Counted from the stretch's first letter, positions 14,039 through 26,691 are shown. The stretch: DNA of 64,000 nt from Megascapheus bottae (GCA_024803745.1 JANJXV010000004.1:41721358-41785357), one strand, 5' to 3'. Translations and numbers: made by a program. Notes: generated by a model from the sequence alone, not told the origin.

Positions 14039-14415
14039 ACCCCCCCCCCAAAAAAGAGATTCTGGGTAACTAAAAGTTTTTTTAATAACCAGTTGAGAAA
14101 AAAATATAACCTTGAGCTACATTTCAGACCTTGTTCTGCCTTGATCGAGTTCTGAGATCCTGCACAAGTTCCTTTACCTTCCCCTTTCAGAAGATCCTGG
14201 AGCTTTCTGGGTAACATTCCCCCAGGGATTTCACTTTGGAGAGCAAAGCTCTATTCTCGATAAGAAGCCCACCCCTCACCATATGGAAACTTTTAAGAGA
14301 ATGTTAATTTTTCTCTTGTGTTCTAAGGGAAAAGGATTTGAAAAACATGTAAATGTTGCTTTGTTTTGATTTGAATGTTTAGTGATAGACTGCTCCTTTT
14401 TTCTGCCTGTCTTGA

Positions 14416-14616
<201 letters not shown>

Positions 14617-14734
14617 TAGGGTTGGTACATGATGTTGGATCTATCAGTGTCTCGTACACATAGAATTTACTGCAAAAATGGGAGAAGAGATGGGAATGCC
14701 TTCCAGTTTTCCTTGTTGGGGGTTTTGTTTACAG

Positions 14735-14800
14735 TTCTGGGGCTAGAACTCAGGGCCTTCCATATACTAGGCACACAGTCTACCTGCTTCACTGAGTTAA
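14735..14800 (-). repeat. ID-like SINE fragment
   Basis: Reverse complement of an ID-type tRNA head: 'ctggggctagaactcagggc', then 'cttccatatactaggc'. Confidence 0.6.
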
Positions 14801-14821
14801 TATGGTCTCTATCAAAAACCA

Positions 14822-15257
14822 TAGCCAGGCACAGTGGCTCAGGCCCACAATCCTAGCTACTCAGGAGGCTAAGATCTGAAGATGGTGGGTCAGAGCTAGC
14901 ACGGGCACTAAAGTCCAAGAGACTCTTTTCTCCAATTAATTACCAGAAAACTGGAAGTGGCACTGTTGACTCAAGGGGTAAGGCAGTAGCCTTGAGCTAA
15001 AAAGCTCAGAGACAGAGGCCGGGAGTTTGGTATAGTGGTAGAGTGCTTGCCTAGCATGCATGAAGACCAGGGTTCGATTCCTCAGTACCGCATACATAGA
15101 AAAAAGCTGGAAGTGGTGCTGAGGCTCAAGTGGTAGAGCTCTAGCCTTGAGAAAGTCCAAGGACAGTGCTCAGACCCTGAGCTCAAGCCCAAGGCTGGCA
15201 AAAAAAGAGCTCAGGGACAACACCCAGGTCCAGAGTCCAAATCCCATGACTGACACA
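14822..15257 (+). repeat. 7SL-Geo SINE, split by a nested IDL-Geo
   Basis: The 7SL/B1-like head (gccaggcacagtggctcagg, then 'aatcctagctactcaggagg') leads into a Geo-type body. The body is broken at about 15016 and resumes at 15207, ending at about 15257. Confidence 0.85.
15017..15206 (+). repeat. IDL-Geo SINE nested in a 7SL-Geo SINE
   Basis: A full IDL-Geo with A/B boxes (tagtggtagagtgcttgcct; ggttcgattcc). Flanking repeats 'agctcagagaca' (15003-15014) and 'agctcagggaca' (15208-15219) mark the target-site duplication. Confidence 0.88.
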
Positions 15258-15260
15258 GAG

Positions 15261-15327
<67 letters not shown>
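15257..15327. repeat. (GA)n microsatellite
   Basis: Starts directly at the 3' tail of the SINE ending at 15257. It runs as AAAG units and then pure GA. Confidence 0.95.
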
Positions 15328-15331
<4 letters not shown>

Positions 15332-16070
15332 CAGCATTGCACAAAGAAGTCTCCAAGATTCCTGTCTTCGTCATCTTGTTGAACACTAATGTAACTAATG
15401 TAGGTCATGCTGTGCTGGAACTTTCTGGGTGGAAGGGAGGGTTCTCTAGAACCTGAGACCACCCTAGCCAACAGCATGAAGATAGAGAGATCGCAGTCCT
15501 ACAGCCAGCCACAAGTAACTGAATTTTGCCAACAATATGAATCTGAAGATTCCCTCCCCACCCCTGAATGTCTCTACAAGAAACCACACCCTATACCTTG
15601 GTTTTGGCTTTGAGAGAATCAGAACAGATCCAAGCTGAGCCAACTCACCTGACTTAAAAAATGTGAGCTAGGTCTGTGTTTGAAGCTGCTAGATTCGTGC
15701 TAATTTGTTATGCAGTGAACAGAAATTGCGAGGAAAAAGGTGTCATACCTTATATCAATATATAGAGTTTCCTTTTCTGAATCAAGAAATAAGCACAAAC
15801 TTAATGTTATACTCTTAGTATCACCATGTGTATTTGAGACTGCATGTTGCCTTGCCGTACAGCTCCTTTTATTCATGTCCTTCAACACCTTTCTAATCAT
15901 GACAAGGAGTGAATCAAGTCTTTACCTCTCACTGAAAAGGTTTTAATTACCAGAAGTATTTAGGAATAGTTCTTAACCTGGCACAAAAAGTCTACTTCCC
16001 ACCCATAAACTTTGCCAAAAGAACAGTTTTTTCAGCTAACTGACCTGTTAGAAATTCCATTGAAAGGTTG
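15328..16070. other. PREP last intron, nothing clear
   Basis: No repeat or gene signal recognised. Confidence 0.45.
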
Positions 16071-16074
16071 CTGT

Positions 16075-16300
16075 GGGGCTGGATGCTGATGGCTCACACC
16101 TGTGATCTCAGGACTCGGGGATCTGAGGATTGCAATTCAAAGCCAGCCCAAGCACTAAGGTCCATGAGACTCATCTCCAGTTAACAACCAGAAAACCAGA
16201 AATGGCGCTGTGGCTCAAGTGATAGAGCAGTAGCTTTCAGCTGAAGAGCTCAGGGACAGGACCCAGGCCCAGAGTTCAAGCCTTATGGGGGCGGGGGGAG
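16075..16300 (+). repeat. 7SL-Geo SINE
   Basis: Head 'ggctcacacctgtgatctca', middle 'gagactcatctccagttaac', Geo body 'ggcgctgtggctcaagtgat', end 'cagagttcaagcc', then a G-rich tail. Confidence 0.85.
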
Positions 16301-16324
16301 GGGAATGAGGGGATGTTTCTTGTG

Positions 16325-16515
16325 GGAGAGGAGTACTGGGATTGGAAATCCAGGCTTCATGCTTGCTGAGTACTCTACCTTTTGAGCCATGTGCCTGCCC
16401 TTTTTGTGTTATTTTTTTTGAGTAAGGTTTTGTGGTTTTGCCTGGGTCTCCATCCTCCTACCAATACCTTTTATGTTGCTGATAGGGTAGCATGTGTCAC
16501 CACATCCAGCCTTTA
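16325..16515 (-). repeat. Old composite SINE, reversed
   Basis: An ID-like reversed segment (about 16330-16400) precedes a 7SL-like reversed segment ending 'catgtgtcaccacatccagcc' at about 16512. Diverged. Confidence 0.45.
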
Positions 16516-16883
16516 TTGCTTTGGCGGCCTCAAACTGTAATTCTCCTTATCTCTCACTCCCTGCACGCAACCTGAATTTCTTCCAATACTTTGAAACTAC
16601 TCACTTTGGTTTTCTAAGAGGAAAAAAATATTCACTCCAAAAGCTATTTTGAATACTTGCATGGCCTCACTGAAAAAGAAAAAGACAAAAAATTCAAATT
16701 AGTGTCAAGAATATAAGCACCTAAAGGAAGAAGTCTTTTGAAAGGTCATTTGAAAATTCTGTTATACATTAAAGACTCCAAAAACTAGCATTTCCAAAAT
16801 TCAGTGGAAAGAAAAGTCCTAATACCTTCTCTGAGTACTGTTTCTATCTCAGATTTCAGTGTTTTATCCTTGCTCTGGTGAGC

Positions 16884-17353
<470 letters not shown>

Positions 17354-17741
17354 ATGGGATTTCCCGCCCCCTCCTGACAGCCACAGAACACCTCAAGGGC
17401 TTTCACCATTCTGACCAAGAATCCATGGGCAGAATGCTTCCCAGCCTGGGTACTGTTCCTCCACTCACGGACTTCAGCTGAACAGAACTGCCGGGGGGAA
17501 TTTTATCTTTTCTAGCTTTCTCCTTTTTAGCAAGCCCTTGGCATTTCTTTTTCCACCCTATCCAGGCACGTATTTTTAAAAACAGGGGGAACAAAAAGCA
17601 TGTTTGGATAAAAAAGGTAAATGGCATAGTCGGGCATACTCGTATGTGAAATACTCAGTGAAATTTGCATCTGTAACCATTACCTATCCTTAATAAATGT
17701 GAGACTTCTCATGAAAAAGACTTCATTGCAATACTAATAAA
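17354..17741 (+). terminator. PREP: PREP 3'UTR with two polyadenylation signals
   Basis: Two AATAAA hexamers lie at 17692-17697 and 17736-17741. Cleavage is expected 10-30 bases after either. Alternative sites further downstream cannot be excluded from sequence alone. Confidence 0.8.
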
Positions 17742-17759
17742 TGCTATTTAAGAATGGAA

Positions 17760-18350
17760 GAATGAAAAGCATTTCTTTTTTAGTTCATTTGCTTTAAGGG
17801 GCAATCATCAAAATGCACTTAGCTACAGGAATCAGCATTTTAAGTTAGTTTCTAAAGGGAAGTCCCAGGACATCATTAGCACTGGTAAAAAAAGTTTGAC
17901 TTCCTCCATTCCAGGTCCTGTGTTTATGAGCGGTGACTCGCTGGTCTGATCCCGTTTCCATCAGGTAAAGATCTGATCCAGGGCTCTTAGGTTTGGTTGC
18001 CTCCTTTTAAATTGCAGACAAGAAATTCGAGATTGTTTGGCTCTCTAACTGTCTATGTATTGATTTGGGTATAGAGTGTTCCTGGACCTTGGGGTACCTC
18101 AGATATAAAACTAAGACCACAGAAGTCAATTATCCAAACAGAGGCCTTTATCCTGGCTTTATCCTACACAGTAGAAATGTCAGCATTTCCCAAATATTTT
18201 CTTGCCCATAGCCTACTTCCTAGAGAAATAGTCATTCCTTTAAAAAAAAAAAAAAAAAACAGAACACAAATTCTTTGCTCGGCTCAACACAAAAGGTATG
18301 CATATAAGTTAACCTAGAATGTAAGTCTGGGTTGGGCCACATTTAAGTCA
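17760..18350. other. Intergenic, nothing clear
   Basis: Holds an A run at 18241-18259 and otherwise unique-looking sequence. Confidence 0.4.
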
Positions 18351-18351
18351 C

Positions 18352-18664
18352 AGCTCCACTTCTTGGTTTTTGGTGATTAATTGAAGATAAAAGAATTTTG
18401 GTTCAGGAGTTTGGCCTAGTGGTAGAGTGCTTGCCTAGCATGCATGGAAACCCTGGTTCGATTCCTCAGTGCCACACAGAAAAGCCGGAAATGGTGCTAA
18501 GGCTAGAGCCTTGAGAAAGTCCAAGGACAGTGCTCAGGCCCTGAGCTCAAGCTCAGGAAGCAGGGGGGGGGGGGGGGGCGGGATTTCATGGACTTTTCTG
18601 CCTGGGCCCAGATCTCAGCCTTCTGATAGCTAGGATTACAGGCATGATCCACTAGTGCCTGGCT
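18352..18664 (-). repeat. 7SL-Geo SINE split by a nested IDL-Geo
   Basis: Reversed Geo body at about 18352-18400 ('cagctccacttcttggtttt') and reversed 7SL head at 18580-18664 ('agctaggattacaggcatga'). An IDL-Geo in + orientation sits between them. Confidence 0.75.
18404..18560 (+). repeat. IDL-Geo SINE with internal deletion, then poly-G
   Basis: Left monomer 'tttggcctagtggtagagtg'. The Geo monomer lacks about 20 bases ('ctaaggctagagccttgaga'). A run of 16 G bases follows at 18563-18578. Confidence 0.85.
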
Positions 18665-20220
18665 TGTTTAATAAAATGGCTATCTATAAAACCTAAGTTG
18701 TGAGGACTCAATTATACCCCACTTTCTACCAGTGAACAGTAGCTTTGATGATATTACATGTACTTATATATAAGATCAAAAGTGACCCAATCTGACCCCA
18801 GCTATGATTTCTCTGACTGCTGAAAGGTACCCCTCCCCAGAGAAACCTTTGGACCATTTTTCAAACATACCCACTAACATTTGTTTCAAACCATTGTGTT
18901 TTTACATCTCACACGACAGTATTCCTTTGAATGTCACTTTAGGAAATGCTGATTTACAAGAAGGAATTGTTTTGGTCTTGCTTTATCAGATGTGATTAAA
19001 TATTTTGCTTGAGGCATCTTAGAGAACAGATTATAAGATTCATTATTCTAGTAACTTGTACTTCTGTCACTGTTGTTTTTTTTTTTCAAATCATATATAT
19101 GCGCTGTTCTTTAAGTTTCCGTTCCTCTTCCCATCCAAGTTGTCAAAAAGTTAGACGTACCATTTTCTATCAAGCCTATCACTGTACTTCAATTGGGAGA
19201 TTTCCACAGGTTTGATTTTCTTTTTCTCTTCAAGAATGAATTCTGTTACTGTCGTTTAAGTATTGTGCATAGCTCAGCTGTCACTGAATATCTGGAGAAA
19301 ACCTGGGTCTCCAGCTTCGAGGTGGAGACTGAGGAAAACACCATCTACCCAGAGAGATCCTGGCGTCAGCCAGCCTCAGGGTGCCCTCTCACCAGCATGG
19401 CAGAGAAAACAAATTCATTTGCCAAACAAGGCCAGTAATAGATTTTTTTGCTAGACTGAGTGAAGCATTTCAGGTGCCTATAGCCAAGTGCAGTTTACCC
19501 AGTCAGAGCATTTTCCAGCTTGCACAGAATCGAACAGTTCTTATCCATGCAGTTCTCCTACATCGCAAGAAGTACACAATCAGTTACAATCAGTCATGTC
19601 TGGATTCAAATCCCAAGTCTGAATAACAGCAAAGGAATAAGTACCAAGCATATAATTGGCTTCCAATTATATGTTCCGTTTTAAGACAACTCCTCCCTTA
19701 CACTAAAGCTATCTCTCTTAAGCTTTAAATGTGGGAAATAAGACTAGACTGGGCTCCTTTCCAGAACTCGTAGGCAGTCTTGTATCCTGTGCTCTGCCCT
19801 TTGGCACTGCCTCATACTGATCTGTAGAGTTTGGAGGAAAAGTGGTATCTGTTGCCCAAATTCACTAAACAGCCTGTCACAAGATGTTGCTGAATATATG
19901 TTAACTTAGTAAGATTAATTATATAAAGACATTTAAATTAATGTTATATATATACACACACATTTTCACACATTGTAAAACTTTACAATTAATGTTTCAT
20001 AATACTCCTAACGAATCTTAGACGGTTATGCTGTGCATGAATGGTTCTACGAAATCGGAAAAGTTACATTTCAGCTAAAGAAACATGTCCCTGTCCCTGT
20101 CTTTGTGAGCCAGTCTTAGCCTTGAGAGCTTCCTGGGGAAGATCATCTGGCAAAGACTGAAAGGTTGGCTAGCTACATAGGCTGGAAAGCTGCGAGGGGA
20201 TCTTTAAAGAGGCAAAAAAT
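18665..20220. other. Intergenic, nothing clear
   Basis: No gene or recognisable repeat. A short alternating AT/AC stretch lies at about 19944-19963. Confidence 0.4.
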
Positions 20221-20221
20221 C

Positions 20222-20438
20222 AAAGCCAAACTTGTGGCTCATACCTGTACTCTTAGCTACTCAGGAGACAATGATCTCAAGATCACAGTTCAAGGCTAGC
20301 CCATGCAGAAAAATCCATGATCTCCAATAAACTACCAAAAATGCTGGAAATGGAGCTGTGACTCAAGTGGTAGAGTACTAGCCTTGAGCAAAAGAAGCTC
20401 AGGGCCAGTGCCCAGACCGAGTTCAAGCACCAAGAAAA
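20222..20438 (+). repeat. 7SL-Geo SINE
   Basis: Head 'tgtggctcatacctgtactc', Geo body 'gctgtgactcaagtggtaga', end 'gagttcaagcacc'. Confidence 0.8.
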
Positions 20439-20483
20439 GCACACACACAAACACACACACACAAACACACACACACACACACA
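20439..20483. repeat. (CA)n microsatellite at a SINE tail
   Basis: CA units with interspersed CAAA, starting where the SINE ends. Confidence 0.95.
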
Positions 20484-20727
20484 AGGCAAAGACTATAGAC
20501 TAGGAGTCTAGGATAGTAGCATGAAGCCTATGGCTTCCAGGGGCTGCAGATGCATAGGGACAGCTCTGGCCATGTCAAGTTCATGTGTCAAGGGATGTTT
20601 CCGCAGCACTTCCTGGGAGCCATTCTGTTCTAGGCATGGTCTTTGTCTTCACACACTTTGCTTGGTAAAAGCCCATTTCACCTGCCAGAACGTGGGCAAG
20701 CAGGAAAAAAACCCTAGAGGCTAGATC

Positions 20728-21030
20728 TTGTAGACTATGTTCCCTTAAATTTTAAACTTGGAAATCCTAGTTCCCAAAACATAATTAGGAGGTGGCCTTG
20801 TAGGAGGGCAGTAGGTCCTAATTACAGAGGAGAGAGAGCCCTCATCCTTCCACCATTTGAGGATCCAGCAAGAAAGGTGCCGTCTGTGAGCTAAGAAGTT
20901 AGCCCTCTCTAGGCACCAAATCATTAGCACCTTAGTCTTGGACAGCTCAGTCTCCAGAATTGTCAAATTCCTGTTTATAAGCCATTCAGCTTGGCATTTT
21001 GTTGCTTGGCTCAGAGAGACTAAGATGGTA
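20728..21030 (+). mobile_element. MaLR-type solo LTR (MLT1/MST-like)
   Basis: The layout follows mammalian MaLR LTRs: an opening like 'gactatgttcccttaaattt', 'aattaggaggtggccttg' (about 20783), 'ggatccagcaagaaaggtgc' (about 20861), 'cttagtcttggacagctcag' (about 20932), 'tgtttataagccattcagct' (about 20973), and an end like 'gagactaagatgg'. No internal region accompanies it, so it is a solo LTR. Confidence 0.75.
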
Positions 21031-22540
21031 GTCTTTTAACATAATAATCAACAGGAAATATCTCAGGAATTAAGAACTTAGGTGAAACAAGTCAGAGCAA
21101 GGGACTAGCCCATCAAGGAATGCTATGTTGGTGGAAAAGCTAAGGAAGCTACACTTGAACCGATACCTGAATAGAATGAAGACACAATCAGTAGACAAAG
21201 ATGAGGAAGGTGGACTAGAAGCAATGGACAGAGCCCAGGCAGGAACCAAGTCACTGAGAAAGAGCAAGGAACATGGCGGAACCTGAAAGACAAGCTAGAG
21301 AAAGTGGAGTCAGCCGAGAAACCACTGAGGTGGGACTGGAAAAAAAAAAAAGATAAAGAGAACCTGGAGTGGAACAGGACAGGAAGGCCACTTGCAGAGC
21401 AGGGTCTTAGCACACTGGAGACTTGGAGGCCAGGGTCCTTAAGAACTCACAAATAACCAACATGCGACATCATGTAGGAGTCTCAAAAGTTCACAGAATG
21501 AAAGAAGCCAAGTACAAATGACCATGCAAGGATGGAGACCATCCAGCCTGCAAATTAGGCTGCTCTTGAAATCATTTGGTGTATGGCAGGTACATTTATT
21601 TGGTACATATCTGCCTCTCCTTGGCTGCCTGCTTGCCTGTGCACTTCTTAAAGTCCTGGAATGATGTCATATTCAAATGGCTATTGGCAGAACAGAGGGG
21701 TTCGCCATTCCTGAGCCATGTGGGTAAAATATCTAGGAAACACAATTCAGAAAAGATGGAATGTAGATCACCGCGTTCAAGGCAGAGATTACATTACCTG
21801 CATAGGAAGAGAGTCATTCGAGGGATGAAACTTCCACTACTAGATCAAGATAATGGGCAACCTGATAAATTTACCCTCACTGAACTATCCACTTGATGGA
21901 CACTTGTGTATGGAAATCTACTGAAGTACAAGTATCAAACAGAGTGAAAGAAAAAGGAACAAATAAAGTTTTGTGGGTACATATCATCCAGTAATCGCTC
22001 ACTGTAGAATTACAATGTCAAGTGAGAAAGATAGGTGACTAAAAACAATTGAAATTAAAAATAAATAAAACTTACATATCAGTCTTGGGCAGGGAGGACA
22101 GGGCTATTTTACCGGGCCCTTGTATCCCATCTCAGGACGAAGCTGTCCCTCTTCCTTCTCTGCTATTGAGTTTTCTCCTTCAGTCAAAAGCAAACCCTTC
22201 AAATCCCTGTCCTGAGAATGGGCCTGCCTCATATTGCTGGCTTCACCCAGACAGCCAGGGGACACCAGACAAGCTGGTTCTATTACCATAAAGCACAAAT
22301 ACTCTTGGTTTACCTACTGAGCAAGAGAAAATTTGGGGGTGGGACTCTGAAAGTAACTGTCAACAAAAGTATTTAATGGTGACATGTTATTTTAAATTTT
22401 TGCATGTAGTTGATGATGAAAATAAACTTTGTAGTGTCAAAGCATTAAACATTTTGGTACGTTATCAAGGGAAAGCTTCTAGCCACCTTCATGAGATAAA
22501 CTAAGATTGACAAGCAAACAAGATCACCATCAAACTGTTA
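21031..22540. other. Intergenic, nothing clear
   Basis: Purine-rich in part (21100-21400). The frame at 21576-21896 (106 codons) has no family resemblance and no context. Confidence 0.4.
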
Positions 22541-22544
22541 GCAA

Positions 22545-22742
22545 CCCTGCCAGTGGCTATAATCCTAGCTACTCAGGAGGCTGAGATCTGAGGATCACGG
22601 CTGGAACATTTGGATAGGAAAGTCCTTGAGATTCTTATTTCTACTTAACCACCAAAAAAAAAAAAAAAAGCCAGAGCTCAGGTAAACTAAAGGGCTGTGC
22701 CCAAGACATGAGTTCAAGCCTCAGTAATGGCACACACACACA
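22545..22742 (+). repeat. 7SL-Geo SINE with short (CA)n tail
   Basis: Head 'ataatcctagctactcagga' followed by 'ggctgagatctgaggatcac'. An internal A run (22653-22668) and a shortened Geo body end 'gagttcaagcctcagtaatg', then CA units. Confidence 0.8.
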
Positions 22743-22744
22743 GC

Positions 22745-23730
22745 AAAATCCCTAATTCCAGAGAAAGGTGGCATCTTCTATTGTCTTAGTACTGATGAAT
22801 TACCAAACCTAAAAACTATTATTGATCTATACTACTATTCATTCATATTCCTTATGCACATTTCCTATTTTTCCACCCCTAAGGCCAGCTGTGTAATGAT
22901 TCCTTAGCCTCCTAAAATTTGTGACAGTGCCTCTTTTAATGACCGTGACACCTTGAAAGGACACTGGTCAGTTATTATGTAGACTATCCCTCATTTTGAG
23001 TGTCTGATGTCTCATAACTGATTGAGGTTATGTATTTAATAAGAATTTCCCATGGCAGGTTGTGTGCCTTTTCTAGAAGACACAGGAGTTGGTGTGTTTT
23101 ATCACTGATAACAACTTGGATTGCGTGGCTAGCGTATTGTCACTGGAATTTTTGCTGTCTAGGGTAAGGGGCCAGAGTATTCTTGGCCTCATTGGAAAAA
23201 AAAAATCAAGGATAGACAGAGATGTTAGCAGGTTTGCTAATGTAACACAAGGCAACTGTACACTGTCCAAAGAGGAGTGAGCCGGCTCCAGAGGAAAAGA
23301 TGTGCTGGGGGTCCAAGACCCCAAGCTTCTCTTAGGGGCTGCACACATAAAGGTGGCCACTCCTGGAAACCTGGTTCATAGGTCCTTACTTCTCCCCCAT
23401 ATTTGCTAGGGGTTTGGCAGTCAGCCTGGAGTTTGTGATTGTCACTCAAACAGGATGATTTTTAAATCAAAATCCAATCATGAAGTTTCTTGCATCACCA
23501 CCTAACTCCCTGAACAATACCCACCCAATTCTTCCACTATAAACTGACCACCCCCTCTCAGATGACCTTATCACTTAATAATAATAGTTCTATGTGGCTA
23601 AATCATGAGTCATAAGCATCATTTTGGACATAAGTATTTTACATAAACCATAACAGAAGATGTATATATTAGGAATTCCTGGCCATCTACCATGCCCATT
23701 AAAGAGATGTCTTTATTTAATTAATTTATT
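22745..23730. other. Intergenic, nothing clear
   Basis: No repeat or coding signal recognised. Confidence 0.4.
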
Positions 23731-23734
23731 TATT

Positions 23735-23916
23735 TTGCCAGTCCTGGGTTTGAGTTTAGGGCCTAAGCAATGCCCTTGGTCTTTTCTCAAGGCTTCAGCT
23801 CTACCAATGGAGCCTCAGCACTTCCAGCGTTTGTCCATGTATGTGGTACCAAGGAATTGAACCTGGGTCTTTGTGCATGCTAGGCAACCACTCTACCTCT
23901 AGGCCAAACTCCTGGC
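23735..23916 (-). repeat. IDL-Geo SINE
   Basis: Reversed copy: 'ttttgccagtcctgggtttg' (Geo end), 'aaggaattgaacctgggtct' (B box) and 'ctctaggccaaactcctggc' (A box end). Confidence 0.9.
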
Positions 23917-24214
23917 CCATCTTGACTTATTTTTAATTCTAACATACAATCATAACCAAATTGTACCAGTTCTACTTTACTCCTTTTCATGCTCCATAAT
24001 CTGTCTTCCTGACTCTTGAATTTGCATCTCTTCCAATTCTGCTTACTGACTCCAATGCTTGAAAACGCAAATCAGATGGGGCTGCCTCCCGCTCCGTGCC
24101 TTCAGTGGCTTCATCCTGCCTTGTGGTTTTCTCTGTAACAAAGCTCATATTGGCTCGTCTGGAATGAATGGGTGAACAAGTGATTCCCTGGGGAGTTGAA
24201 TAAATTAATCTCCC

Positions 24215-24362
24215 AGAGACAAACCAAGAACCACCTGGAAAGCTTGTTAAAACTGCAATTCCGTGGAGTGCTGCCCACAGAGATTCTGACTCAGCAGGAG
24301 GAGCCGGAATCGGGACTTTTAACAAGCTTCCCAGATGACTGATGATAATAGCTGAAGAATCA
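24215..24362. mobile_element. hAT-Charlie MITE (MER5-like)
   Basis: The element has inverted arms ('cctggaaagcttgttaaaac' and 'ttttaacaagcttcccagat') around a core 'agagattctgactcagcagg', as in the MER5 group of non-autonomous hAT-Charlie elements. It is ancient and shared across placental mammals. Confidence 0.75.
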
Positions 24363-24524
24363 CCAATTTAAACACCTATTTTAAATTTTTTCCCTCTATT
24401 TTCGTTCCAATTCTGCTGTGACTTGTAAATGTATCTAAAATGTATTTAAAATAGAATGATGTTAAAGTTTTGGTATTGTTGTTTGTTTGGGTTTTTTTAC
24501 TTAAAAATCAGCTAAAGTCAGGCA

Positions 24525-24700
24525 CAAGTAGCTCATGACTGTGATCCTAACTACTCTGGAGGCTAGGATCTGAGGATGGATATTCAAAGCCAGCCCAGAT
24601 GGGAAATTCCTTGAGATGCATATCTTCAATTAATGATCAAAAATTCAGAAGTGGAACTGTGGCTTGAGCATTAAAGGCTCAGACAGCATCCAAGTTCCAA
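24525..24700 (+). repeat. 7SL-Geo SINE, diverged
   Basis: Head 'gtagctcatgactgtgatcc', middle 'tatcttcaattaatgatcaa', body 'gaagtggaactgtggcttga'. Confidence 0.7.
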
Positions 24701-24787
24701 TTGGTATATGTGTGTGCACGGGAAGCCAGGGAAACAATTTTAATGTCCGTTACATTTGCAGATCCTATAAGAATATTATTATTATTC

Positions 24788-24793
24788 GTGTGT

Positions 24794-24863
<70 letters not shown>
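24788..24863. repeat. (GT)n then (TCTG)n compound microsatellite
   Basis: GT units up to about 24834, then TCTG units to about 24862. Confidence 0.95.
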
Positions 24864-24865
<2 letters not shown>

Positions 24866-24867
24866 GT

Positions 24868-24968
24868 GTTTATGCTAGTCCTGGGGCTTGAACTCAGGGC
24901 CTGAGCCCTGTCCTTAGATTTTCTCAAGACTAGTACTCTACCACTTGACCCACAGTACTACTTCTGGC
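24868..24968 (-). repeat. Geo-type SINE fragment
   Basis: Reversed Geo body: 'ggggcttgaactcagggcct', 'actctaccacttgacccaca'. A short forward Geo end ('cagagttcaagccccacaac') follows immediately. Confidence 0.7.
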
Positions 24969-24996
24969 CCAGAGTTCAAGCCCCACAACTGACAAA

Positions 24997-25177
24997 AAAA
25001 AAAGTAAGAAAGAAGGAAAGAGAGAAAGAAAGAAGGAAAGAGAAAAAGATAGGGAGAAAAAGAGAAAGGGAGAGAGAGAGAAAGGAGGGAGGGAGGGAGG
25101 GAGGGAAGGAAGGAAGGAAGGAAGGAAGGAAGGAAGGAAGGAAGGAAGGAAGGAAGGAAGGAAAAGAAAAAAAAAAG
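24997..25177. repeat. (GAAA)/(GGAA)n purine microsatellite
   Basis: A long pure purine stretch whose main part (25090-25160) is GGAA units, starting at the A tail of a SINE fragment. Polymorphic length is likely. Confidence 0.95.
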
Positions 25178-25359
25178 ATCCTACCCTCCACCACTGTTTG
25201 GCAAAGGCACTTACCAAGCTCTGGTCTGAGCAGGGCAGTGTAATGGATCGAAAACCACATGCACTCCAGAGTTTAAAAGACAAATACAGTTCACCTACTT
25301 CCAAATATGTCTAAAGTACTCATTCTCAATAGTGTCAAGTTGAAACAAAAATTAAACAT

Positions 25360-25795
25360 TTTTAGACTAGAGCTATAGCTGGAGGTCGAGTGCTTATCTA
25401 GAATGCACAAGGATTTGATCTCTATAAGGTTAAAACAAAAGTTGTTAGAACAATCCCAAGTTCCTATATTAGACTTGTGAAAGTCTCAACCAATTCCCAC
25501 AGTTACCCTTAACCCCATTTCGTTTTTCCTTAAACAAGATCTTATGGTATAGACTAGAATGGTCTGAAACTTGCAAAGTAGCAGGCTGGCTTTAGACTAT
25601 AATCCACCTGCCTCAGCAACCCGAGTGCTAGGATTATAGGCTTTGCACCCACCTTGCCTGGACTCTCATTTATAAGATAGCAAAATCCATTTTCCACGAG
25701 TGACATTTAAAGTTCAGGGCTGGGGATGTAGCTCCTTGGCACCAGCCCAGCATGTGGGAGGCCCCGAATTCTATCCCAGCACCTCAAAAAGAAAT
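25360..25795. repeat. Two ID elements (+) and a B1/7SL-like fragment (-)
   Basis: ID-like + at 25360-25435 ('agctatagctggaggtcgag') and 25720-25795 ('gggctggggatgtagctcct'). A reversed B1-like copy lies at 25530-25660 ('atccacctgcctcagcaacc', 'gagtgctaggattataggct'). Confidence 0.65.
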
Positions 25796-25799
25796 TAAA

Positions 25800-26690
25800 G
25801 TTCAAATTGAATACATAATGTGAACAAATATTTTATCTCCCAGAAAAATAATAGGAGTGGCATTTAACTAGAGTTTGTTATAGGCATTCTGCACCTGCTT
25901 CTCCTGATCTTGTAGGTTTTTCCATTGAACACTGTGGTGAAATGCTGGAATAAGAGAAAGGAGCCTGGGAGAAGACAGGTTTTGCCACATTCAGGTCCAG
26001 TCCCCCAAACTCCTCTGCCAAGTCAGAACCACCACAGAGGGCCACTCTTAGCTAGAGAAATTCTGTAAATTTTTCTTCTGATAAGTGTATATGTGTACAG
26101 TTTCTAAGACCTGAAGTTTTAGGGCTATGACAGAGTTAGAGAGATGCAAAGCCTGGCACCACAAACGACAACTAAAATAAGGAGGTTCAGAGTTTTCCAT
26201 ATTGTTCATGCAACCCTCATGCCTAGCTTTCTCTATTAATAATCTTTATCTCAGAGCTGTATTTACTACGACTGATGAACAATTATTATCCAGAACCTGT
26301 AACTGATATTCACTGCCTTAGAAATCATCTATGCTTCACTTATTCATTCCTGGCCCAGCAAACCCCCCGGCAACTCCTGGCGTTTTTACTCCATTGTGGG
26401 TTTTTCTTTACCCATAGTGCAGTATCTATGAAATTATACAACTGTAGCCTTTTCAGTTTGGCTTCTTTCACTTGGTTATATACTTTCAGCTTTCCTGATC
26501 TTTTTGTGGCTTGAGGACTCATTTCTTTTTACTGCTGAATGATATTCCACTGTCGAGGTGCCACAAGTTTGTCTGTTCACCTCCTGATGTTCATCTTGAT
26601 TTCCTTCAAGCTTTCTTAGTTAGGAAGAAAAATGTATTCAATGTCTGTGTGTGGGTTTTTGTGCAATATCAGAATTTTTAAATTAAGTAT
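25800..26690. other. Intergenic, nothing clear
   Basis: A stretch at about 26270-26620 ('tgatattccactgtcgaggt') looks like a diverged transposable-element remnant that I cannot name. Confidence 0.35.
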
Positions 26691-26691
26691 C

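Noticed and set aside
15147..15477. Frames with Arg-Glu or Ser-Leu repeats
   Set aside because: They are translations of the (GA)n microsatellite at 15257-15327.
24930..25304. Minus-strand frames rich in Ser, Phe, Leu and Pro (124 and 94 codons)
   Set aside because: They are translations of the GGAA/GAAA microsatellite.
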